Origin: Candidatus Leptofilum proximum
GTDB lineage: Bacteria; Chloroflexota; Anaerolineae; Promineifilales; Promineifilaceae
Assembly (NCBI GenBank): GCA_016710325.1
Contig: JADJXK010000002.1
Location: 930,001-994,000 of the forward strand
DNA length: 64,000 bases
Direction: 5' to 3'
Made by a program: the position numbers and the translations under genes. This document shows positions 7,420 through 15,835 of this stretch, piece by piece. The notes beneath the pieces are model-generated. The model searched no databases, was not told where the DNA came from, and worked only from the letters and a program-made list of their open reading frames with translations. Within the stretch, counting starts at the first letter, position 1. The number at the start of each line of letters is the position of its first letter.

Positions 7420-9603
7420 ATGCCCGTTAGTTCGCCCGCCCGCATTCAGCACACCATTCATCTGCTGCCTCAGGCCACCACGCTGGCCGAGCTGGATCAA
7501 GTTGTTACCCTGCTGCATTCCAGCCGTTCTACCTTCACCTACAGCGCCGACGCTGCCCAGGCCGTTGCCCACGCCGGCAATAACGACAGCATCGTGGTTG
7601 CCTGGGCCGGGGAAAGATGGGGAGCCAATGGGGCAATTTTTGCCTGGCTGCACGAACGAGGCATTGCCACCCAGGCGCGCAACTTCGAGGGCAGCAGCGG
7701 GGCCGGGCATATCAGCCAACCCGCCGCCAACCGCACCCAGCCGCTGCGCATCCAGCATACCATCCACCTGCTGCCCCAAGACACGACCCTGCCCGAACTC
7801 AAGCAGATCACCGCGACGCTGCATCCCACCCTGTCCGCCTTCACCTACAGCGCCGACGCCGCCCACGCCCTCATGTTTGCCGGGGACGACAGCAGCAAAG
7901 TCGTTGTCTGGTCTGGCGAACGCTGGAGCGGGGATATTTTTGCCTGGCTGCGCCAGCGTGGCATCCAGTTTGAGTCGCAGCGTTTTGTGGTGCCAGAAAC
8001 GGTTAGCGGTTCAAGCTTTATTTTCACCCATTGGCCTACGGAACGCCTCAGCATCACCCAGCCGTTTAACGTGAATCCGCACAATTACAACGCGCCGCTC
8101 ACCGGACATGATGGGCTGGACATTGTGGCTCCGTTTGAGTCGCAGGTGTTTGCCGTGGCCAGCGGCACCGTGTACAAGGTCCGGGATGTGAGTGAGAACC
8201 ATGCGTATGGAACGGCCGTTTATCTGCGACATCAGGATGGCTATCGGACCGCTTACGCTCACCTTAAAGAGGCCATTGTCAAAGTAGACGATTTTGTCCA
8301 GGGTGGTCAAAAAATTGGCCTGGCAGACAGCACCGGCAACGTCATCCCCAAACCGACCCTCACCCAGCCAAACCTGGGCAGCCATCTACACCTGAGCCTG
8401 TACCTGGACGGAGCCAGCGCCCGCAAGGAAACCCCGCAGCCCTTCGATCTCATCGACCCGGCACCTTTTTTGAAACATTTACAGGCCGGCTGGCCTACCC
8501 CCAGCGGTGATCTTGTACCGGGTTGGGCTTTTGCCAGCAGCGTGGAAACAGCCGGGCTGGTGGCCAGGGTGCAAACTGACTTCATCAATTTGCGCGCCGA
8601 GCCGGGTTCATTTAAAGAACGATTGGGGCGCGTAAAAAAAGGCACGGTGATGCGGCTGTTGGGCAGCAAGCGGGACAACTACTATCCAGTTGCGGTGCCC
8701 CAAAGTGCAATCAGTCGGGTGGATACGGCCGTTGAGTTTGGCCTGCACAATGAAGACGGCGCCAACTGGATGCTGCAAAACGGCGTCAAAGGCTGGTCGA
8801 TTCATGCCATTGCGTTGGGCACCAACGCCGCCCCGCAAAACATGACCCGCTTCGAGCAGGCAGGAATCAAAATGCTCATCCGGCTCAACTTTGGTTTTCA
8901 CCCACAGGGTAACCAACCAACCCCCAACTCGCCCGAATATCAGCGCTACCTCGACGCCTGCGTGGCAACCATGCAGCAGAGCACCGGCGTCTGGGGCTTT
9001 GTTTTTGGCAACGAGACTAACAACCCACAGGAATATCCCGGCGGGGTGAACGGCACGCCCATTACGCCAGCGATGTACGCCCGTGCCTACAACGATTTGT
9101 GGCAGCGCAAACCCGTCGGCGCGCGGCTGGGTGTCCAGGCCGTTGACCCTTATTTTGGCCCCGGCAGCGACAGCCGCGCTTACTGGGTCGCCGTGCTCAA
9201 CAACGTGTTAGGCGCCGATTTCCTCACGGTGCATCCCAAAACGCAAGACAGCGACCCGAACAACGTAGACAGTGATGCCAAATTTAGCGATGACCCATTG
9301 CGCTGGCAATTTTTGCACCTCAAATCGTACCGGCCACTGCTAGACGCCATACCAGAACGCTTCTGGACACTGCCGGTGATTGCCACCGAAGTCAATCCGC
9401 AGCGGCACAACGATGGCCACACCCTGGGTTGGCAAGAAAATCAAGGGGCCGAATGGGTACGCCGCTGCGCCGCCCACTTCCGCACCTACAACGATGAGGC
9501 CCTCATCCCCATCAACGGCGTCATCTACTATCGCTTTACAGCCGACGATTGGGAACTGCACAATAAACCTGGCATTTTGGATGCCATTAAACGACTCTCT
9601 TAA
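7420..9603 (+). CDS. M23 peptidase fused to an SH3-like and glycosidase-like region
   Basis: 727 residues. Residues ~8-85 and ~108-190 are two copies of one domain (RIQHTIHLLPQ..T.L.EL, FTYSADAA, GERW...FAWL..RGI), which I do not recognise. Residues ~215-360 are an M23/LytM endopeptidase with HDGLD (His230, Asp234) and SHLHL (His322, His324), the usual zinc ligands, so it should cut peptidoglycan cross-links. An SH3b-like strand region (~390-420: FINLRAEPGS) follows. Residues ~440-727 read like a clan-A TIM-barrel glycosidase, with candidate acid/base Glu532 (FGNETNNP) and nucleophile Glu657 (ATEVNP). No signal peptide is seen. AGGAGACGCTC precedes the ATG. Confidence 0.75.
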   Translation: MPVSSPARIQHTIHLLPQATTLAELDQVVTLLHSSRSTFTYSADAAQAVAHAGNNDSIVVAWAGERWGANGAIFAWLHERGIATQARNFEGSSGAGHISQPAANRTQPLRIQHTIHLLPQDTTLPELKQITATLHPTLSAFTYSADAAHALMFAGDDSSKVVVWSGERWSGDIFAWLRQRGIQFESQRFVVPETVSGSSFIFTHWPTERLSITQPFNVNPHNYNAPLTGHDGLDIVAPFESQVFAVASGTVYKVRDVSENHAYGTAVYLRHQDGYRTAYAHLKEAIVKVDDFVQGGQKIGLADSTGNVIPKPTLTQPNLGSHLHLSLYLDGASARKETPQPFDLIDPAPFLKHLQAGWPTPSGDLVPGWAFASSVETAGLVARVQTDFINLRAEPGSFKERLGRVKKGTVMRLLGSKRDNYYPVAVPQSAISRVDTAVEFGLHNEDGANWMLQNGVKGWSIHAIALGTNAAPQNMTRFEQAGIKMLIRLNFGFHPQGNQPTPNSPEYQRYLDACVATMQQSTGVWGFVFGNETNNPQEYPGGVNGTPITPAMYARAYNDLWQRKPVGARLGVQAVDPYFGPGSDSRAYWVAVLNNVLGADFLTVHPKTQDSDPNNVDSDAKFSDDPLRWQFLHLKSYRPLLDAIPERFWTLPVIATEVNPQRHNDGHTLGWQENQGAEWVRRCAAHFRTYNDEALIPINGVIYYRFTADDWELHNKPGILDAIKRLS

Positions 9604-9606
9604 AAC

Positions 9607-9661
9607 AGATTGGAGACAGGAAAACGAGTGAATCTCTCATCTCCTATCTCCAATCTCTTTT
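9607..9661 (+). terminator. GATTGGA-type palindrome acting as terminator
   Basis: AGATTGGAGA (9607-9616) and TCTCCAATCT (9647-9656) form a 10-bp stem three bases after the stop codon, and the right arm runs into CTTTT. The right side repeats a 7-base unit (CTCATCT, CCTATCT, CCAATCT). Confidence 0.65.
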
Positions 9662-9751
9662 GCCTCGCCACTTCCCCCAACCCGCAAAATCCCTTATGAT
9701 GTAGCCTGACTTTTGTTAACCATCCACCCCTACAACAGGAGAGTTAAAACC

Positions 9752-10747
9752 ATGAACGTGATCATTCCAGGATTCATCCTGGGCTTCCTCGGCTGGTTTT
9801 TCCTGCGCTACGTAATTTTTGGCTTCTACACAGTAGACCAGAATGAACGCGCGGTGAAAACCCGATTCGGCCGTGCCGTGCGCCTGGGCAAAGGCTCCAC
9901 ACTCGACGATCCCATCGCCGAAGTGCTGAACGAGAAGGACAAAGAGCGCTACATCTACCCGCTGGTGCAGGTGATCAAACCCGGCGGACCCTACTTCCGC
10001 TGGCCGTGGGAAAAAATCCACAAAATTTCCGTGGCCACCGAAACGATCAACATGGCGCTAGACCTGGAAACGCCATCTGCCAACCACAACGGCACCATCC
10101 TCGATGCCGTCACCAAGGACCAGCTCAACATCGGCCTGACGGGGCAAATTCGCTACCAACCCAGCGAGCGCAACCTGTATGCCTACCTGTTTGGCGTCAA
10201 AAACCCGGTGGTGCACGTGATGGGCTACTTCATCGCCATTTTGCGCCAGCGCATCGCCAGTTTTGAATCCCAAGGCTCAAATTTGCTGGAAGAAGAAGAT
10301 GTGGAGCTTGATGCCGGGTTGATGGGCGGCGTCTCCATCAACGATTTGCGCAAAAACCTGAACGAAATCAACACCTTCATGGAGCAGGAATGCGCGTCGG
10401 CGGCAGCGCGGTATGGCGTGGACCTGGACGCCTCGCTCATCACGGGCATCGACCCGCCGCACGAGGTGGAATCGGCCCTGGCGGCGATTAACACCGCCCA
10501 CAACGAAGTCTCGTCGGACATCAGCCTGGCCAAGGCCCAGGCCGACCAGACGATTGTCCAGTCCAAGCGTGCGGTCGAAATTGAAACCCTGCGCGCCCAG
10601 GCCGAAGTTGAACCGCTGAAATCGCTGGCGGAGCAGCTGTCTTTGATTAAACAAAACGGGTCAGACGTGCTGCAGGCCTACCTGCGCAACGTGCGGCTAT
10701 CGCTGTATACCAAGGCGGAAAACGTCATTCTAGAGGTGGACAAATGA
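9752..10747 (+). CDS. SPFH/band-7 membrane protein, first of a pair
   Basis: 331 residues. One N-terminal membrane segment (IIPGFILGFLGWFFLRYVIF) is followed by an SPFH (stomatin/prohibitin/flotillin/HflK) domain beginning VDQNERAVKTRFGR and a helical, coiled-coil-prone tail (AKAQADQTIVQSKRAVEIET). Such proteins form membrane-bound oligomers that organise microdomains or regulate FtsH-type proteases; no protease gene is adjacent. The ATG at 9752 follows ACAGGAGAG; the upstream alternative at 9713 has no SD sequence. Its stop codon overlaps the start of the next SPFH gene by 4 bases, so the two are co-translated and probably form a hetero-oligomer like HflK/HflC. Confidence 0.85.
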   Translation: MNVIIPGFILGFLGWFFLRYVIFGFYTVDQNERAVKTRFGRAVRLGKGSTLDDPIAEVLNEKDKERYIYPLVQVIKPGGPYFRWPWEKIHKISVATETINMALDLETPSANHNGTILDAVTKDQLNIGLTGQIRYQPSERNLYAYLFGVKNPVVHVMGYFIAILRQRIASFESQGSNLLEEEDVELDAGLMGGVSINDLRKNLNEINTFMEQECASAAARYGVDLDASLITGIDPPHEVESALAAINTAHNEVSSDISLAKAQADQTIVQSKRAVEIETLRAQAEVEPLKSLAEQLSLIKQNGSDVLQAYLRNVRLSLYTKAENVILEVDK

Positions 10748-11679
10748 GCGATTTACTACTGATTTTCCCGGCGGCGTTTGGCTTCTTTATGTTCTTCCTC
10801 ATTGCCGAGCCGATTTTTCGCTTTTTCCTGCGGTTGTTTGGTGTGTATGCCATTGTGAAGGAAGGTACAGCCCACGTGTACACCCTGTTTGGCAACGTCG
10901 TAGGCGTGCTGGAAGAACCCGGACTGTACTTTTTGTGGCTCAAGATGGGGCCAAGCGCCCTGCTGGTGAACACGCTGGGCAAGCGGCACGTGCTGGACAT
11001 GCGCCTGGACCAACGCTACCTGCGCAGCCTGCCGGTGAACTCGGAAGAAGGCGCGCCGATGGGTATTGGCATCTGGTATGAAATGCAGATTAGCAATCCG
11101 GTGGCGTACCTGTTCAAAAACAGCGATCCGGCCGGATCGCTGGCGGCTAACGTGAGCAACGCCACGGTGCGCACGCTGAGCAACATGCCGCTGGACGACA
11201 TGCTGGAAACACGCCACGTGATGAGCCGGGCGGTTCGCGCCGAAGTATCGCCCAAGTCTGAGGAGTGGGGCTACCGGCTGGGGTCGGTGTACATCCGCAA
11301 GGTGCACTTCCGCGACCGGGCGATGATCCAGCAAATTGAGGAAAAGGTGGTGAACCGGCTGCGCCAGGTAACCTCGGCCATCCGGCAGGACGGCGCCAAC
11401 CGGGTGAGCATCATCACCAATTCGGCCGAGCGGCGGGCAGCGATTGAGTTTGCCAAGGCCCAGGCGATGCGGCCGCAAATTGTGGGCGAAGCGCTGAGCA
11501 AGATCAATGCGGACCCGGAAGTGGCCCAGGCGATGTTTGAGATTCTGGAAACGGAAAATATGCTGAAGGAGCGCACGCGGATCACGATGATTCCCAAGGG
11601 CAACGAACTCATGCGCCAGATGATCGGCGCAGAGACGTCGTTGTATGAGACGGGGAATGGGGAGGCCGTGACGGGGTGA
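10744..11679 (+). CDS. SPFH/band-7 membrane protein, second of a pair
   Basis: 311 residues. The N-terminal hydrophobic hairpin (LLLIFPAAFGFFMFFLI, then FFLRLFGVYAIV) anchors an SPFH domain with the typical DMRLDQRYLRSLPVNSEEGA strand region and a C-terminal helical part (AERRAAIEFAKAQAM). It starts inside the stop codon of the upstream paralog (ATGA), which indicates translational coupling. The last codons run into an 8-base tandem repeat: the terminal GEAVTG and the stop codon are read from its first units, so the natural C-terminus may have been altered by the repeat. Confidence 0.85.
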   Translation: MSDLLLIFPAAFGFFMFFLIAEPIFRFFLRLFGVYAIVKEGTAHVYTLFGNVVGVLEEPGLYFLWLKMGPSALLVNTLGKRHVLDMRLDQRYLRSLPVNSEEGAPMGIGIWYEMQISNPVAYLFKNSDPAGSLAANVSNATVRTLSNMPLDDMLETRHVMSRAVRAEVSPKSEEWGYRLGSVYIRKVHFRDRAMIQQIEEKVVNRLRQVTSAIRQDGANRVSIITNSAERRAAIEFAKAQAMRPQIVGEALSKINADPEVAQAMFEILETENMLKERTRITMIPKGNELMRQMIGAETSLYETGNGEAVTG

Positions 11680-11735
11680 GGGGGTGACAAGGTGACCGGG
11701 TGACAGGGTGACCGGGTGAAGGGGTGACACGGTCA
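11673..11735. repeat. Tandem 8-mer NNNGGTGA array
   Basis: GGTGA recurs at exactly 8-base spacing at 11675, 11683, 11691, 11699, 11707, 11715 and 11723, with a variant GGTCA at 11731. The array includes the stop codon of the second SPFH gene. Unlike the other elements of this kind here, no inverted second arm follows. Confidence 0.85.
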
Positions 11736-11770
11736 TCTATGTTGCCCGGAGCTTCATGTGATATGGGTAC

Positions 11771-11810
11771 GGCCGTAGGGCAGGTGTGGTTATGTCCTAC
11801 GGCCGTCCTG
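11771..11810. repeat. Paired ACGGCCGT hairpin
   Basis: TACGGCCGTAGG and CCTACGGCCGT face each other across about 16 bases, upstream of the SD sequence of the next small gene. Confidence 0.55.
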
Positions 11811-11827
11811 TGCCAGGGAGGTAGAAA

Positions 11828-12097
11828 ATGAGTTTCGAATTCAAAGGGACGCTCGTTACCAGGGACGCCGTTTTGCGGGCACTTCGAAAGTTCGAGCAAG
11901 ATTACCCAGATACGAATGATTATGACAGTTGGTTGGAGAAGAAAAATTATCAATATGCTGTGCAATTTAACGGCCGTCTCTTTCCCCCAAAATACATCTT
12001 GAGTGAAGTGTCCGGGACTTCAACAAAAGAGTTCACTGGCGGCGAACAAACCAATCGTGTTTTTCGTGCCCTTGGTTTTGAAGTTGTCAGCAAATAG
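11828..12097 (+). CDS. Small stand-alone protein like the N-terminal module of McrA-type nucleases
   Basis: 89 residues, with a good SD sequence (GGGAGGTAGAAA). The pattern DSWLEKKNYQYAVQFNGRLF, then PPKYILSEVSG, FTGGEQTNRVFRALGFEVV is reminiscent of the small domain found N-terminal to HNH/McrA-type restriction endonucleases. Here it stands alone; the frame closes with a normal stop codon and no nuclease follows. It could be a remnant, a DNA-binding module or an unrelated small protein. I assign no function. Confidence 0.6.
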   Translation: MSFEFKGTLVTRDAVLRALRKFEQDYPDTNDYDSWLEKKNYQYAVQFNGRLFPPKYILSEVSGTSTKEFTGGEQTNRVFRALGFEVVSK

Positions 12098-12120
12098 CGG
12101 CTGACTATAAACTAGCGCCT

Positions 12121-12404
12121 ATGGACATCCAGTTTAGCGGCACAATCTGGCATTGGCGCGGGCCGTCGCCTTACTTTTTTGTCACTGTTCCCGCGGAGGA
12201 GAGCGATTATTTGAAATCGTTCTCCGGAGCGGTGACGTATGGTTGGGGCGTGATTCCGGGGACGGCGCAGGTTGGTGACACCGTTTGGACCACTTCTTTG
12301 TTTCCGAAAGACGGCCGTTATCTCCTCCCCTCAAAGATAAAGTACGCCTGGCAGAAAACCTGGCCGCAGGCGACGAGATCACTGTGCAGTTGACGGTTGG
12401 TTGA
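12121..12404 (+). pseudogene. DUF1905 protein gene with a -1 frameshift
   Basis: The first ~70 codons read as a DUF1905 protein (FSGTIWHWRGPSPYFFVTVP, GAVTYGWGVIPG, TSLFPKDGRYLLP). The frame then leaves the family and ends at 12393. Shifting frame at the CCCC run (12327-12330) restores the family's ending, LKDKVRLAENLAAGDEITVQ, up to a TGA at 12402. One missing C would explain it. It may be a true inactivating mutation, a homopolymer assembly error or, less likely, a slippage site. The function of the family is unknown. Confidence 0.8.
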
Positions 12405-12497
12405 GATGTGCAAAGATGCGACCTTAGCCCACAACGCGGCGTATAAGCCCTGGAAACCTGTATAGTTACAAATCATTTTAGTTTAGCGAGGGAAAAT

Positions 12498-13271
12498 ATG
12501 ACCATTCTTGTTGTTGGCGCTACCGGGGCAACAGGCCGTTTGTTGGTGCAGCAGTTACTCAATCGCAACCAAACCGTAAAGGCGGTGGTACGCACCCCAG
12601 AAAAATTACCGCAAGCTATACGCAACCACAAAAAACTCCAGGTGATCCAGGCAGCGATTCTTGATTTGCGTGATGAGGAAATGGTTCAACTTGTGGGTGG
12701 CTGTACGGCCGTTGCGTCATGCCTGGGACATAATTTGAACTTGAAGGGAATTTATGGGGCGCCGCGCCTGCTGGTAACCGAGACAGCCCGGCGGCTGTGC
12801 CGGGCCATCAAAACCAACCAACCGCCCCAACCCGTCCGGTATGTGTTGATGAACACAGCGGGCAACCGCAACCGCGACATTCCAGAGCAAGTTTCATTCC
12901 AGGAAAAAGGTGTTGTTGGGCTTTTGCGGCTGCTGCTGCCACCACAGCGCGATAACGAGAAAGCGGCCGATTACCTGCGGCAGGAGATTGGCCAAAACGA
13001 TCAAGCGATTCAATGGGCGGCCGTTCGTCCAGACAGTTTGATTGACGAAGCCGCGGTCAGCCCGTATGAAACACATGCCTCCCCCATTCGCAGCGCCATC
13101 TTTGACCCAGGCAAAACCAGCAGAATCAACGTGGCCCACTTTATGGCCGAGCTGATAACGGAAGATGCCCTGTGGCAGAAGTGGCAGGGGCAAATGCCGG
13201 TTCTTTACAATACGGCCGTTCCCCCAGCACATAAAGCTTTAGCAGGCAGCCAGGGCGAAGGTCACCGATGA
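12498..13271 (+). CDS. NAD(P)-binding atypical short-chain dehydrogenase (NmrA/SDR-like)
   Basis: 257 residues starting ILVVGATGATGRLLVQQLL, the glycine-rich Rossmann loop of atypical SDR proteins, then a dinucleotide-discriminating basic patch (VVRTPEKL), a DLRDEE segment and YVLMNTAGNRN. The classical YxxxK pair is not evident, as usual for NmrA-like members that sense or use NAD(P)H. GAGGGAAAAT precedes the ATG. Substrate unknown. Confidence 0.75.
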   Translation: MTILVVGATGATGRLLVQQLLNRNQTVKAVVRTPEKLPQAIRNHKKLQVIQAAILDLRDEEMVQLVGGCTAVASCLGHNLNLKGIYGAPRLLVTETARRLCRAIKTNQPPQPVRYVLMNTAGNRNRDIPEQVSFQEKGVVGLLRLLLPPQRDNEKAADYLRQEIGQNDQAIQWAAVRPDSLIDEAAVSPYETHASPIRSAIFDPGKTSRINVAHFMAELITEDALWQKWQGQMPVLYNTAVPPAHKALAGSQGEGHR

Positions 13272-13372
13272 ATCAAATTCATCGTTTGAGACAAAAAACG
13301 TGCTGAAGCACGCTCCAGCACTCCCCAGTGCGCGGAGCACATTACTTGATTAATTTTCTTATTTCACAACTG

Positions 13373-13400
13373 CGTTCCGCGCAACGCGGAGCGCGGAACG
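13373..13400. repeat. GC-rich hairpin between genes
   Basis: CGTTCCGCGC and GCGCGGAACG form an exact 10-bp stem with an 8-base loop. It lies 100 bases after the SDR gene and 50 bases before the DUF4287 gene. There is no T-tract. Confidence 0.6.
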
Positions 13401-13451
13401 AGCGCTCTGCTACAATATTTAAAAATCAGACTGAAAAACATAGGAGTAAAA

Positions 13452-13664
13452 ATGTCAGAAGAAAAAGCACAGGGTCCCGCTTCTTATTTCCCCTCGATTG
13501 AAAAGAAATACGGTCATCCCGTGGCCCATTGGTTCAGCCTGCTGGAAGGGATGACGCACCTGAAGCACATGGAAATGGTGAACTGGCTCAAAACCGAGCA
13601 CAACTTAGGGCATGGTCACGCCAGTGCCCTGGTAGCCTATTTTCGCAGCAAAAACAATCTCTAG
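13452..13664 (+). CDS. DUF4287 domain protein
   Basis: 70 residues covering a complete DUF4287 module: SYFPSIEKKYGHPVAHWFSL, EGMTHLKHMEMVNWLKTEHN, then LGHGHASALVAYFR. The family is small, helical and often next to a DUF1801/SRPBCC partner. Function unknown. AGGAGTAAAA is a strong SD sequence. Confidence 0.85.
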   Translation: MSEEKAQGPASYFPSIEKKYGHPVAHWFSLLEGMTHLKHMEMVNWLKTEHNLGHGHASALVAYFRSKNNL

Positions 13665-13993
13665 CAGACCTAAGAGCGTTACCTCTAATCGGTACACATG
13701 ATGAAAAAGTTCAATGAGCTTCTACACGAACCACTTATCTGGAAACACGACGGGATTCTGAGCCGCACCTGCACGCTCAGGCATGGGGCAGCAAGGGCAC
13801 CATCACCATTTTGTCTGATGCGCCTGCCCCCGCCGAACTAACACAGCTTATTTTTGCGGGCTGGGTCCAAATAATTTTGGAATTGCAGGCAGCCGCGGCT
13901 GGCGCCTAGAGTTGATGTACACACCTGACAGGTTTGTTGGCCAACTTTGCAAGCAGGCTGCTTAAGTTTATAAACCTGTCAGGTCTTGTTGCC
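13665..13993. other. Gene-poor region with possible coding remnant and an inverted repeat
   Basis: An ATG at 13699 opens a frame of about 47 codons (KKFNELLHEPLIWKHDGILS). Another frame over about 13735-13906 reads SEPHLHAQAWGSKGTITILS and ends TAG without a start codon. Together they could be a decayed small gene, but I cannot identify a family. ACCTGACAGGTTT (13923-13935) and AAACCTGTCAGGT (13972-13984) form an exact inverted repeat beside the reductase stop codon. Confidence 0.35.
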
Positions 13994-14980
13994 CTACCCC
14001 CAGTCCACCACCGCTTTTTTACGGCCGTTCACATACTTATCCGCCGCCACCGCCGCCAGCACCCCATCTGAAGCGGCCACAACCGCCTGCTTGATGTGCG
14101 TGCAGAGCAAATCGCCCACGGCAAACACCCCTGGCATTGAAGTCTGCATGTCGCTGTCTACCACCAGGCAGCCTTCGGGCGTGGTAGCCAGCTGCCCCAT
14201 CAGGTAATCGGTGATGGGCTGGCTGCCCTGCAAGTAGACAAACGCCCCGGTCACTGGCACCGTTTCCGGTTCACCCTGGCGCGGGTGGATGATGATGCCG
14301 TCGACACGGCCGTTGCCCACAATCTCCTTCAACCGTGTCGCCAGACGAATCTTGATCTTGGGATTTTCGGCCACCTCGTGCGCCAGCCCATCACGCGCCT
14401 TTAGCTCCGGTGTGGGCACAATCAGGTGAATCGTTTGGGCATATTTGGTCAGGAAAAGCGCCTCTTCCAACGCCTCTTCGTTGTTACCAATCACCGCCAC
14501 GTCCTGATCGCGGAAAAATGCGCCGTCGCAGGTGGCGCAGTAGCTCACACCCCGCCCCAGAAGTGCTTCTTGCCCCTTCACCGTACTGGTGCGGCCCATC
14601 GCCCCGGTCGCCAGAATCACCACCTTCGTCCGATAATTCCCGGTCCCGGCAATGATCTCTTTGTGCTCTCCATCGGCCACGATGCCCACTACCTTGTCGG
14701 TGATAAACGTCGCGCCAAACGATTCCGCTTGCTGGCGCATGATCTCCACCAGCTTCGCGCCGCTGATTGGCCCCAGCACGCCGGGATAGTTGCTGATCTT
14801 GCTCGTCACTCCCAACGCCCCGGCCGTCAGCCCCTTGTCGATTACCAGCGTACGCAGTTCTGAGCGGGCTGTGTAGATAGCGGCCGTTGTACCCGCTGGC
14901 CCCCCGCCAATAATGATCACATCGTAATCGTTGGCCTTATTGTCCAGAGAAAATCCATTCATACCGAGTTGAAATGTCAT
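13994..14980 (-). CDS. Thioredoxin reductase-like flavoprotein
   Basis: 328 residues of the low-molecular-weight NADPH thioredoxin reductase family. The FAD loop GGGPAGTTAAIY begins at residue 25, the redox pair is Cys148/Cys151 (SYCATCDGAFF), and the C-terminal FAD contact GVFAVGDLL is present. The NADPH-domain glycine loop is degenerate (AVIGNNEEALEEALFL), so the electron donor is uncertain. It follows the disulfide oxidoreductase gene by 86 bases on the same strand; the two probably form a cytoplasmic disulfide-reducing couple. An N-terminal extension of ~18 residues precedes the FAD domain. Confidence 0.9.
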   Translation of the reverse strand: MTFQLGMNGFSLDNKANDYDVIIIGGGPAGTTAAIYTARSELRTLVIDKGLTAGALGVTSKISNYPGVLGPISGAKLVEIMRQQAESFGATFITDKVVGIVADGEHKEIIAGTGNYRTKVVILATGAMGRTSTVKGQEALLGRGVSYCATCDGAFFRDQDVAVIGNNEEALEEALFLTKYAQTIHLIVPTPELKARDGLAHEVAENPKIKIRLATRLKEIVGNGRVDGIIIHPRQGEPETVPVTGAFVYLQGSQPITDYLMGQLATTPEGCLVVDSDMQTSMPGVFAVGDLLCTHIKQAVVAASDGVLAAVAADKYVNGRKKAVVDWG

Positions 14981-15066
14981 AGCTAACCTTTTTTTCTAGA
15001 CTGGAGGAGTCCGCATCCTCAGATGCCTACGGTGAGCACCTGAGGTTGCCCACGCCTCACCAACGC

Positions 15067-15729
15067 CTATGCCGCAACGGCCACGGCCTCTTTCAGCTTG
15101 CCCAACAGCATCAGCTCCGGCGCAGCGCCCTCCTGGAAGATCGTTTCATTGATCACCGTGCGCGGCACGCCCATCACCTGATACTTGTTCGACAGGTGCG
15201 GGAACTCGGTGGCTTCGACCATGTCGGCCTGCACCATGTCGCTGGCCATGGCCAGGCGGTGGGCCAGCAAAACAGCTTGCGGGCAGTAAGGGCAGGTGGG
15301 CGTTACAAACACCTGTAAATGAACCGGCGTCTTCAGTTCGGCCAGCCAGGCCATCATCTCCGCCGACAGCTGCGGATCGCCTTCACTCACCATCATCACA
15401 TCGTGAATGAGCGAGCTAAATTCGTAGCCAGAGGGGATGCCGTAATAACGGATGCCAAAATCTTTGCCGTCCTTACCACCCTCCAGGATGACGGTGGCGG
15501 GAATTTTATCCACACCGTATTGGTCGGCCAGCGCCTTGTCTTTAACGAAGTCATACACTTCCAGGCTGATTTTGTCGGACAGGGCAGCCAGCTCTTCAGC
15601 AATCTGGCGCGTATCCTGGCAATACTGGCACTCAAATTCCTGCGTAAACAGCACCATTTTGACCGGTTTTTGCAGCGCTTCAAACATCTCGGTTAACTGG
15701 TTGCGGGTATCCTGGTTTAATAATGACAT
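15067..15729 (-). CDS. Protein disulfide oxidoreductase (two thioredoxin folds)
   Basis: 220 residues with two tandem thioredoxin/glutaredoxin folds, each with its own redox motif: Cys34-Gln-Tyr-Cys37 in the first and Cys146-Pro-Tyr-Cys149 in the second. cis-Pro contexts follow each (KIPATVIL, MGVPRTVI). This is the PDO architecture typical of thermophilic archaea and some deep-branching bacteria, used for cytoplasmic disulfide chemistry. It lies directly upstream of, and co-oriented with, the thioredoxin reductase-like gene, its likely reductant. Confidence 0.88.
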   Translation of the reverse strand: MSLLNQDTRNQLTEMFEALQKPVKMVLFTQEFECQYCQDTRQIAEELAALSDKISLEVYDFVKDKALADQYGVDKIPATVILEGGKDGKDFGIRYYGIPSGYEFSSLIHDVMMVSEGDPQLSAEMMAWLAELKTPVHLQVFVTPTCPYCPQAVLLAHRLAMASDMVQADMVEATEFPHLSNKYQVMGVPRTVINETIFQEGAAPELMLLGKLKEAVAVAA

Positions 15730-15756
15730 GATGGTCTCCTTAATTTCTTTTGCGCC

Positions 15757-15835
15757 TCAGGAATTCGAGTGAAACGTGATTCATTACGTTTCACGTTTCA
15801 CGCACTATCCGCTTAAAAGCCCCAAATCCCTAGTG
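15757..15835. repeat. GTGAAAC-type dispersed palindrome, copy B
   Basis: Short copy: CAGGAATTC then GTGAAACGTGA on the left, TACGTTTCACGTTTCACG on the right. It lies between two divergent genes, unlike most copies, which follow a stop codon. The rest of the 312-base gap (15836-16041) shows no gene. Confidence 0.65.

Noticed and set aside
7115..8074. Plus-strand frame of 319 codons overlapping the secreted protein and the M23 gene
   Set aside because: It crosses a clear terminator and two real gene boundaries; its translation is Pro/Ser/Arg-rich low-complexity sequence.
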